A stretch of 64,000 nucleotides of DNA from Nostocales cyanobacterium LEGE 11386 (GTDB lineage: Bacteria; Cyanobacteriota; Cyanobacteriia; Cyanobacteriales; Nostocaceae), in the NCBI GenBank assembly GCA_015207155.1, contig JADEXK010000028.1, positions 1 through 64,000 of the forward strand, written 5' to 3'. Numbering within the stretch: position 1 is the first letter of the stretch; each line of letters starts with the position of its first letter. The notes under the pieces were generated by a model. That model did no database searches. It was not told the DNA's origin and saw only the letters and a program-made list of their open reading frames with translations. Positions 51,574-61,313 of the stretch are shown one piece after another. The position numbers were made by a program, and so were the translations under genes.

Positions 51574-51915
51574 TCAGCTAGATTCCAGTTGAGCAATTCT
51601 CTCCTCTAATTCATTGACTTGTTGCTTTAATTCCACCACCAACGTAGCTAATCGGTCAAACATGCGCTCTTGCTGCGATAAATTACGCCTAGCACCATTT
51701 GGTTGTCGTGGAGTAAGTGTTGTTCTAGGTGCTGGAGACTGACCGATTTGATTGAGTTGAGACTCAATTCGACTCAAGCGTGACTCTACACGATTAAAGT
51801 CCGCTTGCAGATTGTTAAAACGGGATTCTATTTGCTGTGATGAGGCTGGGTTCGACAACAAGCCTAGCCAAACAATCATTACTACAACCCCAGCAAAAAT
51901 TAATCTACCAAACAT
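51574..51915 (-). CDS. Small exported coiled-coil protein
   Basis: A 113-residue protein beginning MFGRLIFAGVVVMIVWLG, a signal peptide with a likely cleavage near NPASS-QQ. The mature part has two coiled-coil stretches (SRFNNLQADFNRVESRLSRI and LATLVVELKQQVNELEERI) separated by a Pro/Arg linker. An AGGAG lies 8 nt before this ATG. An upstream ATG at 51972 also has AAGGAG and would add 19 residues. The family is unknown to me. It lies just downstream of the CIA30 gene (13 nt from the earlier start), so it is probably in the same operon. Confidence 0.7.
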   Translation of the reverse strand: MFGRLIFAGVVVMIVWLGLLSNPASSQQIESRFNNLQADFNRVESRLSRIESQLNQIGQSPAPRTTLTPRQPNGARRNLSQQERMFDRLATLVVELKQQVNELEERIAQLESS

Positions 51916-51985
51916 TGAATTAACTCCTATGAGGAGGTGAGTAAATGGTGAAAAATTCCATTTTTTCGCCATTGTAGCTGTCTCC

Positions 51986-53473
51986 TTATCTCCTTTCAGG
52001 TTGTAACTGAGAAAATAGCTGATACCAATTGATGAAGTTAACGCTATTGTCTCCTGATTTTACTTCAAAAGTGGTGTTACACGCTTTTGGTTGTTGTAGC
52101 GATCGCACACAAATTTCTGCTACATCTTCGCGGCTGATTTTCCCTCGAATATTATCACCTTGCTCAAAGATTAATTCTTTACCACCTGGTTCTTCTGTTA
52201 ATGCACAAGGTCTAATGATTGTATAAGGAATACCACTTTCTCTTACACTATCTTCTCCTTTCAACTTCCACGTTAAAAGTCCTCCTAATTGGTCATTTAA
52301 TCGCACTGCTGGCGGCTCTTCATCTAAATTAATTCCGGGTCTTCCGGGACGAGTTACCCCGGCTGAACTCACAAGCACAAATTGTGGGAAGCTTTCCCCA
52401 CCATACGCTTTAATTGATTCGACTTGTAAAGCAAAACCACCAGGTGTGAATTTAGGATTTAGAGCACCATCATATTCAAACTTACTCAACATCAATTGAA
52501 AAGATGAAATTCTGCTAACATCTATTGGCGGACAATCTGTGACAACTTTGGCACGAAATACCGGAATCAATTCACTAAACGGAATGCGAATATTCATCCA
52601 GGTGTCAGCTACAGTATCAAAAGAATAACTGTAACCAACGCCATCCCATTTAGTATCTGTCCGTAAAAACAATTTGTAACGCTGTCCGTCACCTTTGACA
52701 CGCAATTCTACTCCTGCATAACCCGATAAGTTGAAAGGAGGGTCAAAATTTTTAGTTCTCACCGAAGCAAATCCACCAGAATTAGCAGTGGAAACATTAC
52801 CAGCAAATACGGCTGCATTTTCTACTAATTGCATGTTACTGGCACTCACACCACCCATAACAACATCATCCACCGCACCCCAAACAAATTTTAATTCTGC
52901 TGAGGGATTAGTAAAATCAAATATCAATTTTTCATTAGCTGGGGGTAGATATTTTACCGTCGCTTGTACCAAGTTTTTCACACCTTGATATTCCACATTT
53001 TCTGGAGTGTCACCAACAATTTCCGGTTGGTAAAATTTCACACCTTGATAATATTTAGCTCTATCTGCTGTGTCTCCTTCTACTGGTTGTACACGTACTG
53101 CTGTACAACAAATCACAGCTTGAATATTAGACATTACTATAGAATTCAAAGTCTCTGGCTTGGTAATATCCGCAACTACTAAGTCAATATCATTACCAAG
53201 AATTGACCTTGCTTTGTCAATATCTCGCACAAGTGCCCTAACTTTATCACCTTGTTCTCTCAGTCGCCGCACCACGCGTTTACCTACACCACCTGTTGCA
53301 CCCACAACCAATATTACACCCACGTTTTTGCCTCCATTGGGTTTCGCTTGATTATCCTGAGGACGACCTGGAATTAACTGTTGTACCCAGTTAATGAAAG
53401 GAATCACCTCAAAATAAGTTAAGGTTTCGATAAACCTGCCTAAGTCCCATTGAGAACGATTTTTGTCAGTCAC
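51986..53473 (-). CDS. SDR protein with an inserted CIA30 domain
   Basis: A 495-residue protein. Residues 50-140 are an atypical short-chain dehydrogenase start (VILVVGATGGVGKRVVRRL, ALVRDIDKA). Residues about 165-345 are a CIA30 domain (DDVVMGGVSASNM, SGGFASVRTKNF, LRTDTKWDGVGYSYSF). The Rossmann fold then resumes (FVLVSSAGVTRPG, IPYTIIRPCALTEEPGG). This insertion architecture is known from plant HCF173, which is needed for psbA translation and PSII assembly. A similar job in photosystem biogenesis is plausible here but inferred. Confidence 0.88.
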   Translation of the reverse strand: MTDKNRSQWDLGRFIETLTYFEVIPFINWVQQLIPGRPQDNQAKPNGGKNVGVILVVGATGGVGKRVVRRLREQGDKVRALVRDIDKARSILGNDIDLVVADITKPETLNSIVMSNIQAVICCTAVRVQPVEGDTADRAKYYQGVKFYQPEIVGDTPENVEYQGVKNLVQATVKYLPPANEKLIFDFTNPSAELKFVWGAVDDVVMGGVSASNMQLVENAAVFAGNVSTANSGGFASVRTKNFDPPFNLSGYAGVELRVKGDGQRYKLFLRTDTKWDGVGYSYSFDTVADTWMNIRIPFSELIPVFRAKVVTDCPPIDVSRISSFQLMLSKFEYDGALNPKFTPGGFALQVESIKAYGGESFPQFVLVSSAGVTRPGRPGINLDEEPPAVRLNDQLGGLLTWKLKGEDSVRESGIPYTIIRPCALTEEPGGKELIFEQGDNIRGKISREDVAEICVRSLQQPKACNTTFEVKSGDNSVNFINWYQLFSQLQPERR

Positions 53474-53668
53474 AATCGCGTCCTCATATATTTTTCTCTT
53501 GTTACATACATGATAACGGGGAGTGGGGATTGGTTTTTGGCAGGAAACTTAGTACTACTGGAATTTGCTCTGACAATCGCTAAAATTAAGCCAAATATTT
53601 GCTATTTCATCCTCTTGGGTAAAAACGTTAGGATACTTAATTAAGAGTTACTAATACAACAAATATTT

Positions 53669-54163
53669 ATGATGAACCAACTAGAAAAAGCTCAAGCTGA
53701 GTACACAAATTTTCCTCAAGAATTTCAGAGTGTAATGATTAGCACAGTCAATCAGCAAGGAATACCCAATGCTAGTTATACTCCTTTTGTGATGGATGCA
53801 GCCAAAAACATTTACATTTATGTCAGTGGTCTGGCAACTCACACACAAAATATTCATGCCAATCCTCATGTAAGTGTCTTATTTATCGAGGATGAATCTA
53901 AAACTCAGCAAATTTTTGCCCGGCGACGGTTGAGTTTTGATTGTACAGCCACTTTAATAGAGCGTGATAGTGACACCTGGAATTCTATTGTTGAGAAATT
54001 TCAAGGGCGTTTTGGTGAATTGATTGAGGTTTTGCGTGGTTTACCTGATTTTCGGATTTTCCGGTTAACTCCTAATGCTGGTCGTTTTGTGGTTGGTTTC
54101 GGCACAGCTTATGAAATTCGTGGGGATCAACTCGACCAACTGGTTCACATTACTAGTAAGTAA
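53669..54163 (+). CDS. HugZ/pyridoxamine-oxidase-like protein
   Basis: A 164-residue split-barrel protein of the pyridoxamine 5'-phosphate oxidase/HugZ group. VMISTVNQQGIPNASYTPFV is the N-terminal flavin- or heme-barrel strand, NPHVSVLFIEDE follows, and the C-terminus FRIFRLTPNAGRFVVGFGTAYEI is the HugZ heme-utilisation signature (F.L.P..GRFV.GFG.AY). HugZ proteins bind or degrade heme. A heme-related role is likely. A second ATG follows directly at 53672. Confidence 0.88.
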   Translation: MMNQLEKAQAEYTNFPQEFQSVMISTVNQQGIPNASYTPFVMDAAKNIYIYVSGLATHTQNIHANPHVSVLFIEDESKTQQIFARRRLSFDCTATLIERDSDTWNSIVEKFQGRFGELIEVLRGLPDFRIFRLTPNAGRFVVGFGTAYEIRGDQLDQLVHITSK

Positions 54164-54176
54164 GGCAGATGCATGA

Positions 54177-54197
54177 GAGGACTAAAGTCCTGACTAC
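54177..54197. repeat. AGGACTAAAGTCCTGACTAC repeat
   Basis: The inverse of the 28891 unit. It is self-complementary at its centre (GGACTAAAGTCC) and lies just after the HugZ-like stop. Together with 12641 and 28891 it makes a three-member family here. Confidence 0.65.
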
Positions 54198-54220
54198 AAA
54201 CTTTATAACTGTATAATTTT

Positions 54221-55117
54221 ATGCTTCAGTTTCAACCCCCTGGCTTTGGGCATAAGGTCATTCATACATCTTTAGGGGCAATGGTTTACTATACCCAAAC
54301 AACTGCACCTTGGTTAAATGCTGATGCTGAAGATTTACCGCCTTTATTGTTTCTGCACAATTTTGGTGGTGGGGCATCTGCGTACGAATGGTCTAAAGTT
54401 TACCCAGCTTTTGCGGCTACTTACCATATATTAGCCCCAGATTTAATTGGCTGGGGAGAATCTGCTCATCCAGTGCGGGATTATCAAATCAGAGATTATC
54501 TTAGCGCGATCGCCCAATTGATCACCCAAACTTGTCAACAGCCTGTAGAGGTGGTGGCTTCTTCTTTAACAGCTGCTTTGACTATCCGCCTAGCTATTAG
54601 CCAACCCGATTTATTCCAAAAACTATATTTGGTCTGTCCCTCTGGGTTTGATGACTTTGGTCAAGGTGCAGGACGTAGGTTACCACTGTCACTGATTAAC
54701 ACACCTTTATTGGACAATTTAATTTATGCCCTGGGTGCGGAAAATGAATTTGCTGTGAGAAATTTTCTGCAAAATTTTCTGTTTGCCAAACCAGAAAGAG
54801 TCTCTCAAGAGATGGTTGCAGCTTATTTAACTTCTGCACAACAGCCTAACGCTAAGTTTTCCGCCTTGGCATTTTTGCGGGGAGACCTATATTTTGATTT
54901 GAGTTTGTACATGCAGCAGTTAAAAATTCCTACTGTGCTTTTTTGGGGAGAGAAAGCACAATTTACCAGCATCAAATTAGGGCGACGTCTAGCCAATTTA
55001 AATCCCAGTGTAATACAAAATTTTCAGGCGATCGCCGATGCCGGAGTATTACCACATCTAGAAATACCTGAAGTTTTCATTGGCTTATTACAGCGTTATT
55101 TGTATAGTAGTTGCTAG
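54221..55117 (+). CDS. Alpha/beta hydrolase
   Basis: A 298-residue alpha/beta-hydrolase. LLFLHNFGGGASAYEWSKV carries the oxyanion-hole region, ILAPDLIGWGES follows, and VEVVASSLTAALTIRLA contains the nucleophile Ser, with Ser-Leu-Thr where GxSxG would have Ser-x-Gly. The acid lies after VLFWGEKAQF, and the catalytic His in VLPHLEIPEVF. The degenerate nucleophile elbow is seen in several cyanobacterial/plastid esterase-like members. The substrate is unknown. Confidence 0.85.
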   Translation: MLQFQPPGFGHKVIHTSLGAMVYYTQTTAPWLNADAEDLPPLLFLHNFGGGASAYEWSKVYPAFAATYHILAPDLIGWGESAHPVRDYQIRDYLSAIAQLITQTCQQPVEVVASSLTAALTIRLAISQPDLFQKLYLVCPSGFDDFGQGAGRRLPLSLINTPLLDNLIYALGAENEFAVRNFLQNFLFAKPERVSQEMVAAYLTSAQQPNAKFSALAFLRGDLYFDLSLYMQQLKIPTVLFWGEKAQFTSIKLGRRLANLNPSVIQNFQAIADAGVLPHLEIPEVFIGLLQRYLYSSC

Positions 55118-55621
55118 GAATAAATCAAACTACTGGACTGACAAACCTAAAATGGTTCATGATGATTGTCTTGTGGAACAGGCATCTTGCCTGTTCTGGG
55201 CGGGCAAGATGCCCACCCCACAATCATTTTTTTATGCAACATTTTAGCCTTGATACGCCACTACATTAACGTGAATTCGATGAACCTCACCCCAACCCCT
55301 CTCCGACACGGAGAGGGGCAAAATATTCCTGGTTTTGAACTAAAAATCAAGGTTTCAAAGCCTCTACGCCACTTGCTACAACGCGGGGAACCCGCGCAAC
55401 GCAGTGGCTCCTCCTGGCAGGGGAGAGGTTTGGAGAGGGGTTTTTGATATTTGTCGAACTCACGTTACATTAAGTAATGTCAAAAAACTGAAATAAGCTT
55501 GTAGTAAGCGGCTCTAGCCCTTTTTTGGCAAGCCCTGCGACACGCTACACGGTAAGCACGGCCATACCCGTCAGGGCTTTACACTACAAACCTTTAATTA
55601 TTTACGTCGTCCTACTTATGG
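55118..55621. other. 504-nt repeat region, no gene
   Basis: Made of several repeats end to end: a GGCATCTTGCC/GGCAAGATGCC hairpin (about 55180-55214), a TIR-bounded element (55268-55466) and a GTAGTAAGCGGCTCTAGCC unit with GCCCTGCGA...TCAGGGC hairpin (55500-55588). A 93-residue frame at 55166-55447 is only translated repeat sequence. Confidence 0.75.
55268..55466. repeat. AACGTGAATTCGA-TIR element with nested module
   Basis: AACGTGAATTCGA (55268-55280) and TCGAACTCACGTT (55454-55466) are 12-of-13 complementary ends. The interior has CCTCTCCGACACGGAGAGG and the phrase GGGGAGAGGTTTGGAGAGG common in Nostoc. Positions 55365-55411 are the 47-nt hairpin module that is also in the 13770 element; removing it restores a continuous CCTC/CTCC host sequence. 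Confidence 0.75.
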
Positions 55622-56425
55622 CTACATACTCAAGGCTTCTATCTCCAATTCTGATAAACCTGTAATATTAGCCACCTGTTCTACTGACATTCCCGCATAA
55701 AGTAAGTTGCGTGCTGTCTGGTGTAACTGAAATTCGGCTCGGTCTGCGCGTTGTCTTTCTTGTTCTGCGCGTTGGCGTTCTTGCTCTACCCGTTGTTGTT
55801 CTTGATACGTGCTGTCTTCTGTAACTGGGAGCAAATTTCCTGCTAAATCTGCCCAGCGTAACCAAGTAGCATTAATCCCTTGATAATTTCCCTGCCACAG
55901 CTGTAATCCTAACCCTAAAGATTGGCTAACTAACTGATTTTGAGCATTAGGAGCAATCGGTTGATAAACTCTTTCTTGGATAGAGAATCCAGCTAAATCA
56001 TCAGGGTTAAAAGGGTCATACCAGAAATATTCAGGTACACGCATCTGATTTTGATAAATCAGCTTTTTTTCATTTTTGTCTGCTGACGCTGTACTGTCAG
56101 AAAGCAACTCAATCACTACATCCGGTGCTTTACCTTCTTCCCAAACTACCCAACTTTGACGTTCTCCTTGAGGAACTCCCAACACTACAAAAAAATCTGG
56201 CCCTTTCAAGTCCTGGTTCCGTAATTGCGCCAGACTGTAGTAAACGAACATATTCCCGCCGACAAACCCATCCTCTCGTTCTGCCAACCAAGGCATTAAG
56301 GCATCAATTAGCAAGTTCATCTGGGCTTGATGCCGTGCGCTTTCCATCGGTATCCCGTCATAGGGTAACTCTGCTTGGGTGGGTGGAAGTTGAATATCGG
56401 GTGCAGCTAAGGTAGTTTCTGACAT
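55622..56425 (-). CDS. Uma2-family (PD-(D/E)XK-like) protein
   Basis: A 267-residue member of the Uma2 (DUF820) family, abundant in cyanobacteria. The nuclease-like core is visible: KGPDFFVVLG with the first Asp, then PDVVIELLSDSTASADKNEKK with the Glu and Lys, and MRVPEYFWYDPF. A C-terminal coiled coil (QRVEQERQRAEQERQRADRAE) and a short helix follow. The family has the restriction-endonuclease fold, but its biological role is unproven; many copies appear to spread within genomes. Confidence 0.9.
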   Translation of the reverse strand: MSETTLAAPDIQLPPTQAELPYDGIPMESARHQAQMNLLIDALMPWLAEREDGFVGGNMFVYYSLAQLRNQDLKGPDFFVVLGVPQGERQSWVVWEEGKAPDVVIELLSDSTASADKNEKKLIYQNQMRVPEYFWYDPFNPDDLAGFSIQERVYQPIAPNAQNQLVSQSLGLGLQLWQGNYQGINATWLRWADLAGNLLPVTEDSTYQEQQRVEQERQRAEQERQRADRAEFQLHQTARNLLYAGMSVEQVANITGLSELEIEALSM

Positions 56426-56593
56426 AGCTTTTCACCTTTTGAGTAGGCATAGACGTATTTTTTATGTTATCTGTTTTTGGGCGATACCTATGGTAAGCTA
56501 CGCTAACGCCTGGGTAGGAAGAGTATCACCTATCACTTTGGATCAAAGCTGATTAAAATCTGGTGTCATAATCACTTGTCGCCAGCAATCATC

Positions 56594-56622
56594 ATAAAAA
56601 GGGTGGGACGATACCCACCCTT
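56594..56622 (-). terminator. Rho-independent terminator of glgB
   Basis: On the minus strand AAGGGTGGG and CCCACCCTT pair around a TATCGT loop and are followed by TTTTATGAT. It begins 6 nt after the glgB stop. Confidence 0.8.
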
Positions 56623-56627
56623 AAACA

Positions 56628-58922
56628 TTAAGATGCCAATGCTTTAGCAGTCTTGTTTCTATCCAACTTGAGCATCAACACACCCAATGGTGGCAGACAT
56701 AAATCCAAGGAATAAGGACGACTGTGCAATGACCAATCATCTGTCCACTTACCGCCTAAGTTGCCCATATTGCTACCGCCATAGGGACGAGCATCACTAT
56801 TAAACAACTCAGTATAAAAACCTTTTTCAGGTACACCGATGCGGTAGTGAGAATGGGGTTGGGGTGTAAAGTTGCAAACTACGACAACGAAATCATCAGA
56901 TTCTTGATCGTGGCGGATGAAGGAAACAACACTATGGCGATTATCGCTACAATCAATCCACTCAAACCCATCCTGAGCAAAATCCTGGGTATATAAAGCT
57001 GGCTCAGAACGGTACAGTTGGTTGACATCTTGGAAAAATTGTTTTAACTGTTGATGGTCTTCATACTGCAATAAGTGCCACTCTAAATCTGCCCAGACAT
57101 TCCACTCACTCCATTGCCCAAACTCCATGCTCATAAACATGGTTTTCTTACCTGGGTGGGCGAACATGTAGCTAAATAAACAACGTACATTAGCTAACTT
57201 CTGCCATCTATCCCCTGGCATTTTGCCGATGATGTTGCTTTTGCCATGCACTACTTCGTCATGGGATAGCGCCAGCATGAAGTTTTCACTGTGGTTATAC
57301 CACATACTAAAAGTAATATTGTTTTGATGGAATTGGCGGAACCAAGGGTCCATGCTGAAGTAATCCAGCATATCGTGCATCCAACCCATATTCCATTTCA
57401 AGTTAAAGCCCAGTCCGCCTGTATAGGTAGGCCAAGATACCATCGGCCAGGAAGTAGATTCTTCAGCAATGGAGAGAATACCAGGGAAATAGCTGAAAAT
57501 AATGTGATTTACTTGACGCAGAAATTCTGCTGCTTCTAAGTTCTCTCTACCACCGTACTGGTTGGGTAACCATTCTCCTGGTTTGCGGCAATAGTCCAAG
57601 TAAAGCATGGAAGCCACGGCATCAACCCGAATGCCATCAATGTGGTATTTGTCAAACCAGAAGAGGGCATTTGCCACCAAAAAATTCCTGACTTCGTGGC
57701 GACTGTAGTTGAATACTAATGTCCCCCATTCTTTATGTTCGCCTTTGCGGGGGTCAGCGTGTTCGTAAAGGTGACTACCATCAAAGAAAGCTAAACCATG
57801 ACCATCTTTAGGGAAGTGTCCGGGTACCCAATCTACAATCACGCCGATATCGTTTTGGTGACATTTGTCCACAAAATACATGAAATCTTCAGCGCTACCA
57901 AAACGGGAAGTAGGAGCATAGTACCCGGTGACTTGATAACCCCAAGACCCATCAAAGGGATGCTCGGCAATGGGCAGTAATTCCAGATGGGTGTATCCTA
58001 ATTCTTTGACGTAGGGAATCAGTCGGTCGGCTAATTCTCTATAGGTGAGGAAGCGTGCGCCTGGTTTGAGTTCCGAGACGATAACTACAGGTTCTGTTTC
58101 ACCGTTGGGTAGTTTAGCTGGTTCGGCACTAGAAGCATGTAACCAAGAACCTAAATGCACTTCGTAGACAGAGACAGGCTGGGTGAGGGGGTCGGTATGA
58201 CGGCGTTTTTCCATCCAGTCTTCGTCACCCCAATTGTAAGCATTTAAATCGGTGACAATGGATGCTGTTTTCGGGCGGGGTTCTTGCTGGAAACCGTAGG
58301 GATCGGATTTTTCGTAAATATGTCCTTCAAAATTTTTGATTTCATATTTGTAATGTTCCCCTACCCCAATTTCCGGGATAAATAATTCCCATACTCCAGT
58401 GGGGCCTTTACGCATTTGGTGTTTGCGTCCGTCCCAGAGGTTGAAATCTCCCAGCAACGAAACATTACGGGCGTTGGGTGCCCAAACAGCAAAATAAACG
58501 CCTTTAATACCGTCTATTTCCGTGGGGTGCGCTCCCAGTTTTTCGTATATGCGGTGATGATTGCCTTCAGAAAACAAATGCAAGTCAAAATCTGTCAGAT
58601 TCGGAGAACGGAAGGCGTAAGGATCATAAGTAACACGCTCATGTTCCCCTTCTTTAATCCGCAGTTGATAGTTGGTTAATTCTGCTGTTTCAATGGTGCA
58701 TTCAAAAAAGTGAGGATGATGTACAGTCTCCATTGAATATTCCTGACGTTCCTCAGGTAGGACTACCCATGCGGCGCTGGCATTTGGTAGGTAGGCTCGC
58801 ACAGCCCAGACTTTTTTGCCATTTTGTTCTATGGGATGAGAACCCAGTATTTCAAAGGGATCGTGATGCTGATTCCAAACTATACGGTTAACCTGTTCAG
58901 GGGCAATCGTGGTCATGGACAT
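56628..58922 (-). CDS. glgB: 1,4-alpha-glucan branching enzyme
   Basis: GlgB makes alpha-1,6 branches in glycogen. The 764-residue protein has two N-terminal CBM48-like modules ([10 protein letters not shown] near residue 22, and [20 protein letters not shown] near residue 145), then a GH13 barrel: the nucleophile Asp in [15 protein letters not shown], the acid Glu in [10 protein letters not shown] and the third Asp in [12 protein letters not shown]. The all-beta C-terminal domain ends VLMLKLDR. Length is that of the usual long bacterial form. It is transcribed alone with its own terminator. Confidence 0.98.
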   Translation of the reverse strand: MSMTTIAPEQVNRIVWNQHHDPFEILGSHPIEQNGKKVWAVRAYLPNASAAWVVLPEERQEYSMETVHHPHFFECTIETAELTNYQLRIKEGEHERVTYDPYAFRSPNLTDFDLHLFSEGNHHRIYEKLGAHPTEIDGIKGVYFAVWAPNARNVSLLGDFNLWDGRKHQMRKGPTGVWELFIPEIGVGEHYKYEIKNFEGHIYEKSDPYGFQQEPRPKTASIVTDLNAYNWGDEDWMEKRRHTDPLTQPVSVYEVHLGSWLHASSAEPAKLPNGETEPVVIVSELKPGARFLTYRELADRLIPYVKELGYTHLELLPIAEHPFDGSWGYQVTGYYAPTSRFGSAEDFMYFVDKCHQNDIGVIVDWVPGHFPKDGHGLAFFDGSHLYEHADPRKGEHKEWGTLVFNYSRHEVRNFLVANALFWFDKYHIDGIRVDAVASMLYLDYCRKPGEWLPNQYGGRENLEAAEFLRQVNHIIFSYFPGILSIAEESTSWPMVSWPTYTGGLGFNLKWNMGWMHDMLDYFSMDPWFRQFHQNNITFSMWYNHSENFMLALSHDEVVHGKSNIIGKMPGDRWQKLANVRCLFSYMFAHPGKKTMFMSMEFGQWSEWNVWADLEWHLLQYEDHQQLKQFFQDVNQLYRSEPALYTQDFAQDGFEWIDCSDNRHSVVSFIRHDQESDDFVVVVCNFTPQPHSHYRIGVPEKGFYTELFNSDARPYGGSNMGNLGGKWTDDWSLHSRPYSLDLCLPPLGVLMLKLDRNKTAKALAS

Positions 58923-59099
58923 GAAGCTACCTACATCTAATAAAGTGATTGACTAAAATCTACTGTGCTAAAGATCTATATATATTCTTTACATTTATTT
59001 GCAATTTTGTCGCCACCGTTATCGTACATCAGAATGAGTCATCAGTAGTTTCGGGGATGAGAGGGATGAGGGGAATGACTTGACAAATAGACTACTTTT

Positions 59100-59423
59100 T
59101 TAAAGATCTAGAAATGGGAAAAATTGCAATAGGGCTTTACGTAACTGTATCAGGTAAACAGTTTGCCGTAAGTCAGTACTCAGTTTGGGTTGAGGACTCA
59201 CTTGCAATTGCTCTTGCAATTGAGCGTATTCGGCAGCATTGAGGGGTCTGCCATCAATAGGCGATCGCGCGTCTAGAATAATTTCTGTCCGCAATATTTC
59301 TTCTGGTATATCCTCCGGTGGTGGTAATGCCATTACTGTTCTCCCCCCATGGCTACCTAACCACACCAACAAAGCAGTAATAATACTCAAAAACCCCAAA
59401 AACCTTTTCTTTCTCCCCGTCAT
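59100..59423 (-). CDS. Small exported hypothetical protein
   Basis: A 107-residue protein with a signal peptide (basic TGRKKR, then FLGFLSIITALLVWLG and VMA-L cleavage). The mature part LPPPEDIPEEILRTEIILDA, then SPIDGRPLNAAEYAQLQEQL, is conserved-looking in cyanobacteria but I cannot name a family. It starts four bases past the GST stop and should be cotranscribed with it. A lumenal or periplasmic location is inferred from the signal peptide. Confidence 0.75.
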   Translation of the reverse strand: MTGRKKRFLGFLSIITALLVWLGSHGGRTVMALPPPEDIPEEILRTEIILDARSPIDGRPLNAAEYAQLQEQLQVSPQPKLSTDLRQTVYLIQLRKALLQFFPFLDL

Positions 59424-59460
59424 TTCCCTACTCCCTACTCCCTACTTCCACTTCCCCCTC
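59424..59460. repeat. CCCTACT heptamer tract in GST 3' end
   Basis: Two to three CCCTACT units between the GST gene and the small exported protein gene. They encode the end of the GST and occupy the place where the ribosome-binding site of the next gene should be. Confidence 0.65.
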
Positions 59461-60129
59461 ACTCAACCCTGGTGGTAAAGGTTCATGACATAGTTGATGA
59501 ATTTGCACAATATGTTCAAATAACCAGGGATAACCCTGATGGTACTGAGGAATCAGTGCTAAAGGACTCAGTAAGGCAGCTGCGGCAATATCTGCGACAC
59601 TCAACTTGTTACCTACCAAATAATCATTCTTTTGCCAGCGAATAGATAGCTCCTCTAGGGCAATTGCCAGCCTACTGGTAGCTAATTTTACGCTAGCATT
59701 GTTGATGCCATACTGTTGCCGTACTACTGAGATCACCATTTGGCTGGATAGTGAGGGGTCAATTTGCTTGCCCTCTCCAGCGCGATACTGATAGTATACG
59801 AATCTGGTTGCTGTACCAATACTTTCATCTAACCAATCTTCTAGCATCAAAGCTTCTGTTTGCTGTTGATGGTCAGGTAAGAATAGCGAAGGTTCTTGTT
59901 GGTAGGTTTCTAAGAATTTTAAAATTTGGGTAGAATCAGCGATCGCATTTGGTTGTCCCTCAATTTGTGGCAACAGAACTGGTAGAGTTTGCAAACCAGT
60001 CAATGGTTTAACTCGCAGCACATGTAAGCCAGGAGTCAAATTTTCAATATTATAATTAATTTGCTTATAGCCTAGCCCTAGGCGGGCTTTACGACAATAA
60101 TGAGATGTACTAAATTGCAGTAGCAACAT
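59428..60129 (-). CDS. Glutathione S-transferase family protein
   Basis: A 233-residue GST-like protein: thioredoxin-fold domain 1 (STSHYCRKARLGLG with Ser/Cys at the active position, LPVLLPQIEG with the cis-Pro, ADSTQILKFL for the gamma-glutamyl contact) and helical domain 2 with NDYLVGNKLSVADIAAAALL, the N-capping box. Such proteins conjugate glutathione or reduce disulfides and peroxides. The last residues (EVEVGSRE) are encoded by a CCCTACT heptamer run, so the tail is probably a repeat-derived extension. Confidence 0.9.
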   Translation of the reverse strand: MLLLQFSTSHYCRKARLGLGYKQINYNIENLTPGLHVLRVKPLTGLQTLPVLLPQIEGQPNAIADSTQILKFLETYQQEPSLFLPDHQQQTEALMLEDWLDESIGTATRFVYYQYRAGEGKQIDPSLSSQMVISVVRQQYGINNASVKLATSRLAIALEELSIRWQKNDYLVGNKLSVADIAAAALLSPLALIPQYHQGYPWLFEHIVQIHQLCHEPLPPGLSEGEVEVGSRE

Positions 60130-60672
60130 AAAGCTACTTTAGCAGGTTATACGATTTTCAGACTTTCCCAGACGGATTTTAGATTGTGCCAATCCTCCGG
60201 ATAGGCTACGCCAATGCATAGGTTAACTACAGGATAAAGGAAAGGAAGCTCCATTTGTCCCCTGCTTTTTGCCAATTAATTTGACAGAATTAGTCCAGTA
60301 AAACTGTAGCTAGCTTTACATAAGAACAATAATTACTGATCTTTTTATAAAAATCTGGCAACGCTAGGTCATTTCCCCAGGTCACTTTTTCAGATTTGCA
60401 AAGGACTGTGGGTAATGGTTAAAAGCTGTTGCCAGTGAACACGCGGGTTTTTTCACCTCAATGTTCTATGTCATACTCAATGTCCGAGTTCTGCATTAAA
60501 ACAAGTTTTTGTCAATTAGCCAATAGAAAGTTTTATGCATACACTTAGTCGTAGTGGAAACTGTCGAACAAGAGTAATGATGGTCTATTGGCCCAAAACT
60601 AAACGATTGCCAGTTATGTAGTAAAAAACACTATTACTAACCTGTTTTGGGCGCGATCGCTACGATGACAAT
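60130..60672. other. 543-nt gap, no gene recognised
   Basis: Divergence zone upstream of the GST gene and downstream of the lipoprotein gene. It contains a CTCCGGATAGGCTACGCCAATGC phrase of repeat type and AT-rich stretches. No frame over 50 codons with a ribosome-binding site, no RNA motif and no strong hairpin was seen. Confidence 0.4.
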
Positions 60673-60837
60673 TTACGGAGTAGTCGCGGGTGTAGGGGCA
60701 GGGGTAGCACCATCAGTAGGCTCACCTGGAGCTGCTGGAGTTGGGGTACCAGTGGGTTCAGTACCAGTTTCACAAGCTCCGAGAACCGCAGCCAAGCTTA
60801 ACATTAGAGCAAAACCAAAGATTTTTGTTTTCATCAT
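60673..60837 (-). CDS. Small Pro/Thr-rich lipoprotein
   Basis: A 54-residue protein: signal peptide MMKTKIFGFALMLSLAAVLG with a lipobox ending LGAC, so Cys22 would be lipidated. The mature part is only about 33 residues of Gly, Thr, Pro and Ala (TGTPTPAAPGEPT). GAGGAG lies 4-5 nt before the ATG at 60837, which fixes the start. It is probably an abundant small envelope lipoprotein of unknown role. Confidence 0.75.
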   Translation of the reverse strand: MMKTKIFGFALMLSLAAVLGACETGTEPTGTPTPAAPGEPTDGATPAPTPATTP

Positions 60838-61313
60838 AAACTCCTCTTTCACCAATTGTGGCAATAAAAAATTTTCGCCTGTTGAATACGATAACCTATT
60901 TGTTGCTGATTTTTAAAATGCCTTGTGATTACATTTTTAAAAGTAATACTTTAGGTTGATTTTTTTTGGTGTAGTTATTATGCAGGAGGCTGATTAGTTT
61001 GTTTGCTGAAGGAGTACAGTAAATTGATAGCCAAATGTCAATGATTGCCGAATTTAGTGGCAAATCAAGACTTCAAACTAAAAATTGTTTATTTTCTCTG
61101 GGACTTGCCCCTTACTGCCTTGTGTTGCCATACTTTAGATGCAATATTACTGCCTAGTGATTGTTTAAGTATCAATATCCAGTTGAAGCAATTATTTGGT
61201 GCAGATACCTATGACAACACTTAGAAGAGTATAGGTGATACATAACACAATTCTCACCTAAACGAAAACAGATAAACAGTCTCAAACACAGTATTTTTAA
61301 TTCAAAAACATTT
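60838..61313. other. 476-nt gap between divergent genes
   Basis: Holds the promoters of the lipoprotein (minus) and the FtsL-like gene (plus). An imperfect inverted pair ACCTATGA / GTATAGGT lies at about 61206-61236. No gene or RNA motif is recognised. Confidence 0.35.

Noticed and set aside
55166..55447. A 93-codon plus-strand frame between the hydrolase and Uma2 genes
   Set aside because: It is made entirely of hairpin and TIR repeat sequence; the peptide has no protein-like pattern.
59239..59478. A 79-codon plus-strand frame opposite the small exported protein
   Set aside because: It is antisense to a frame with a clear signal peptide and an operon context, and has no features of its own.
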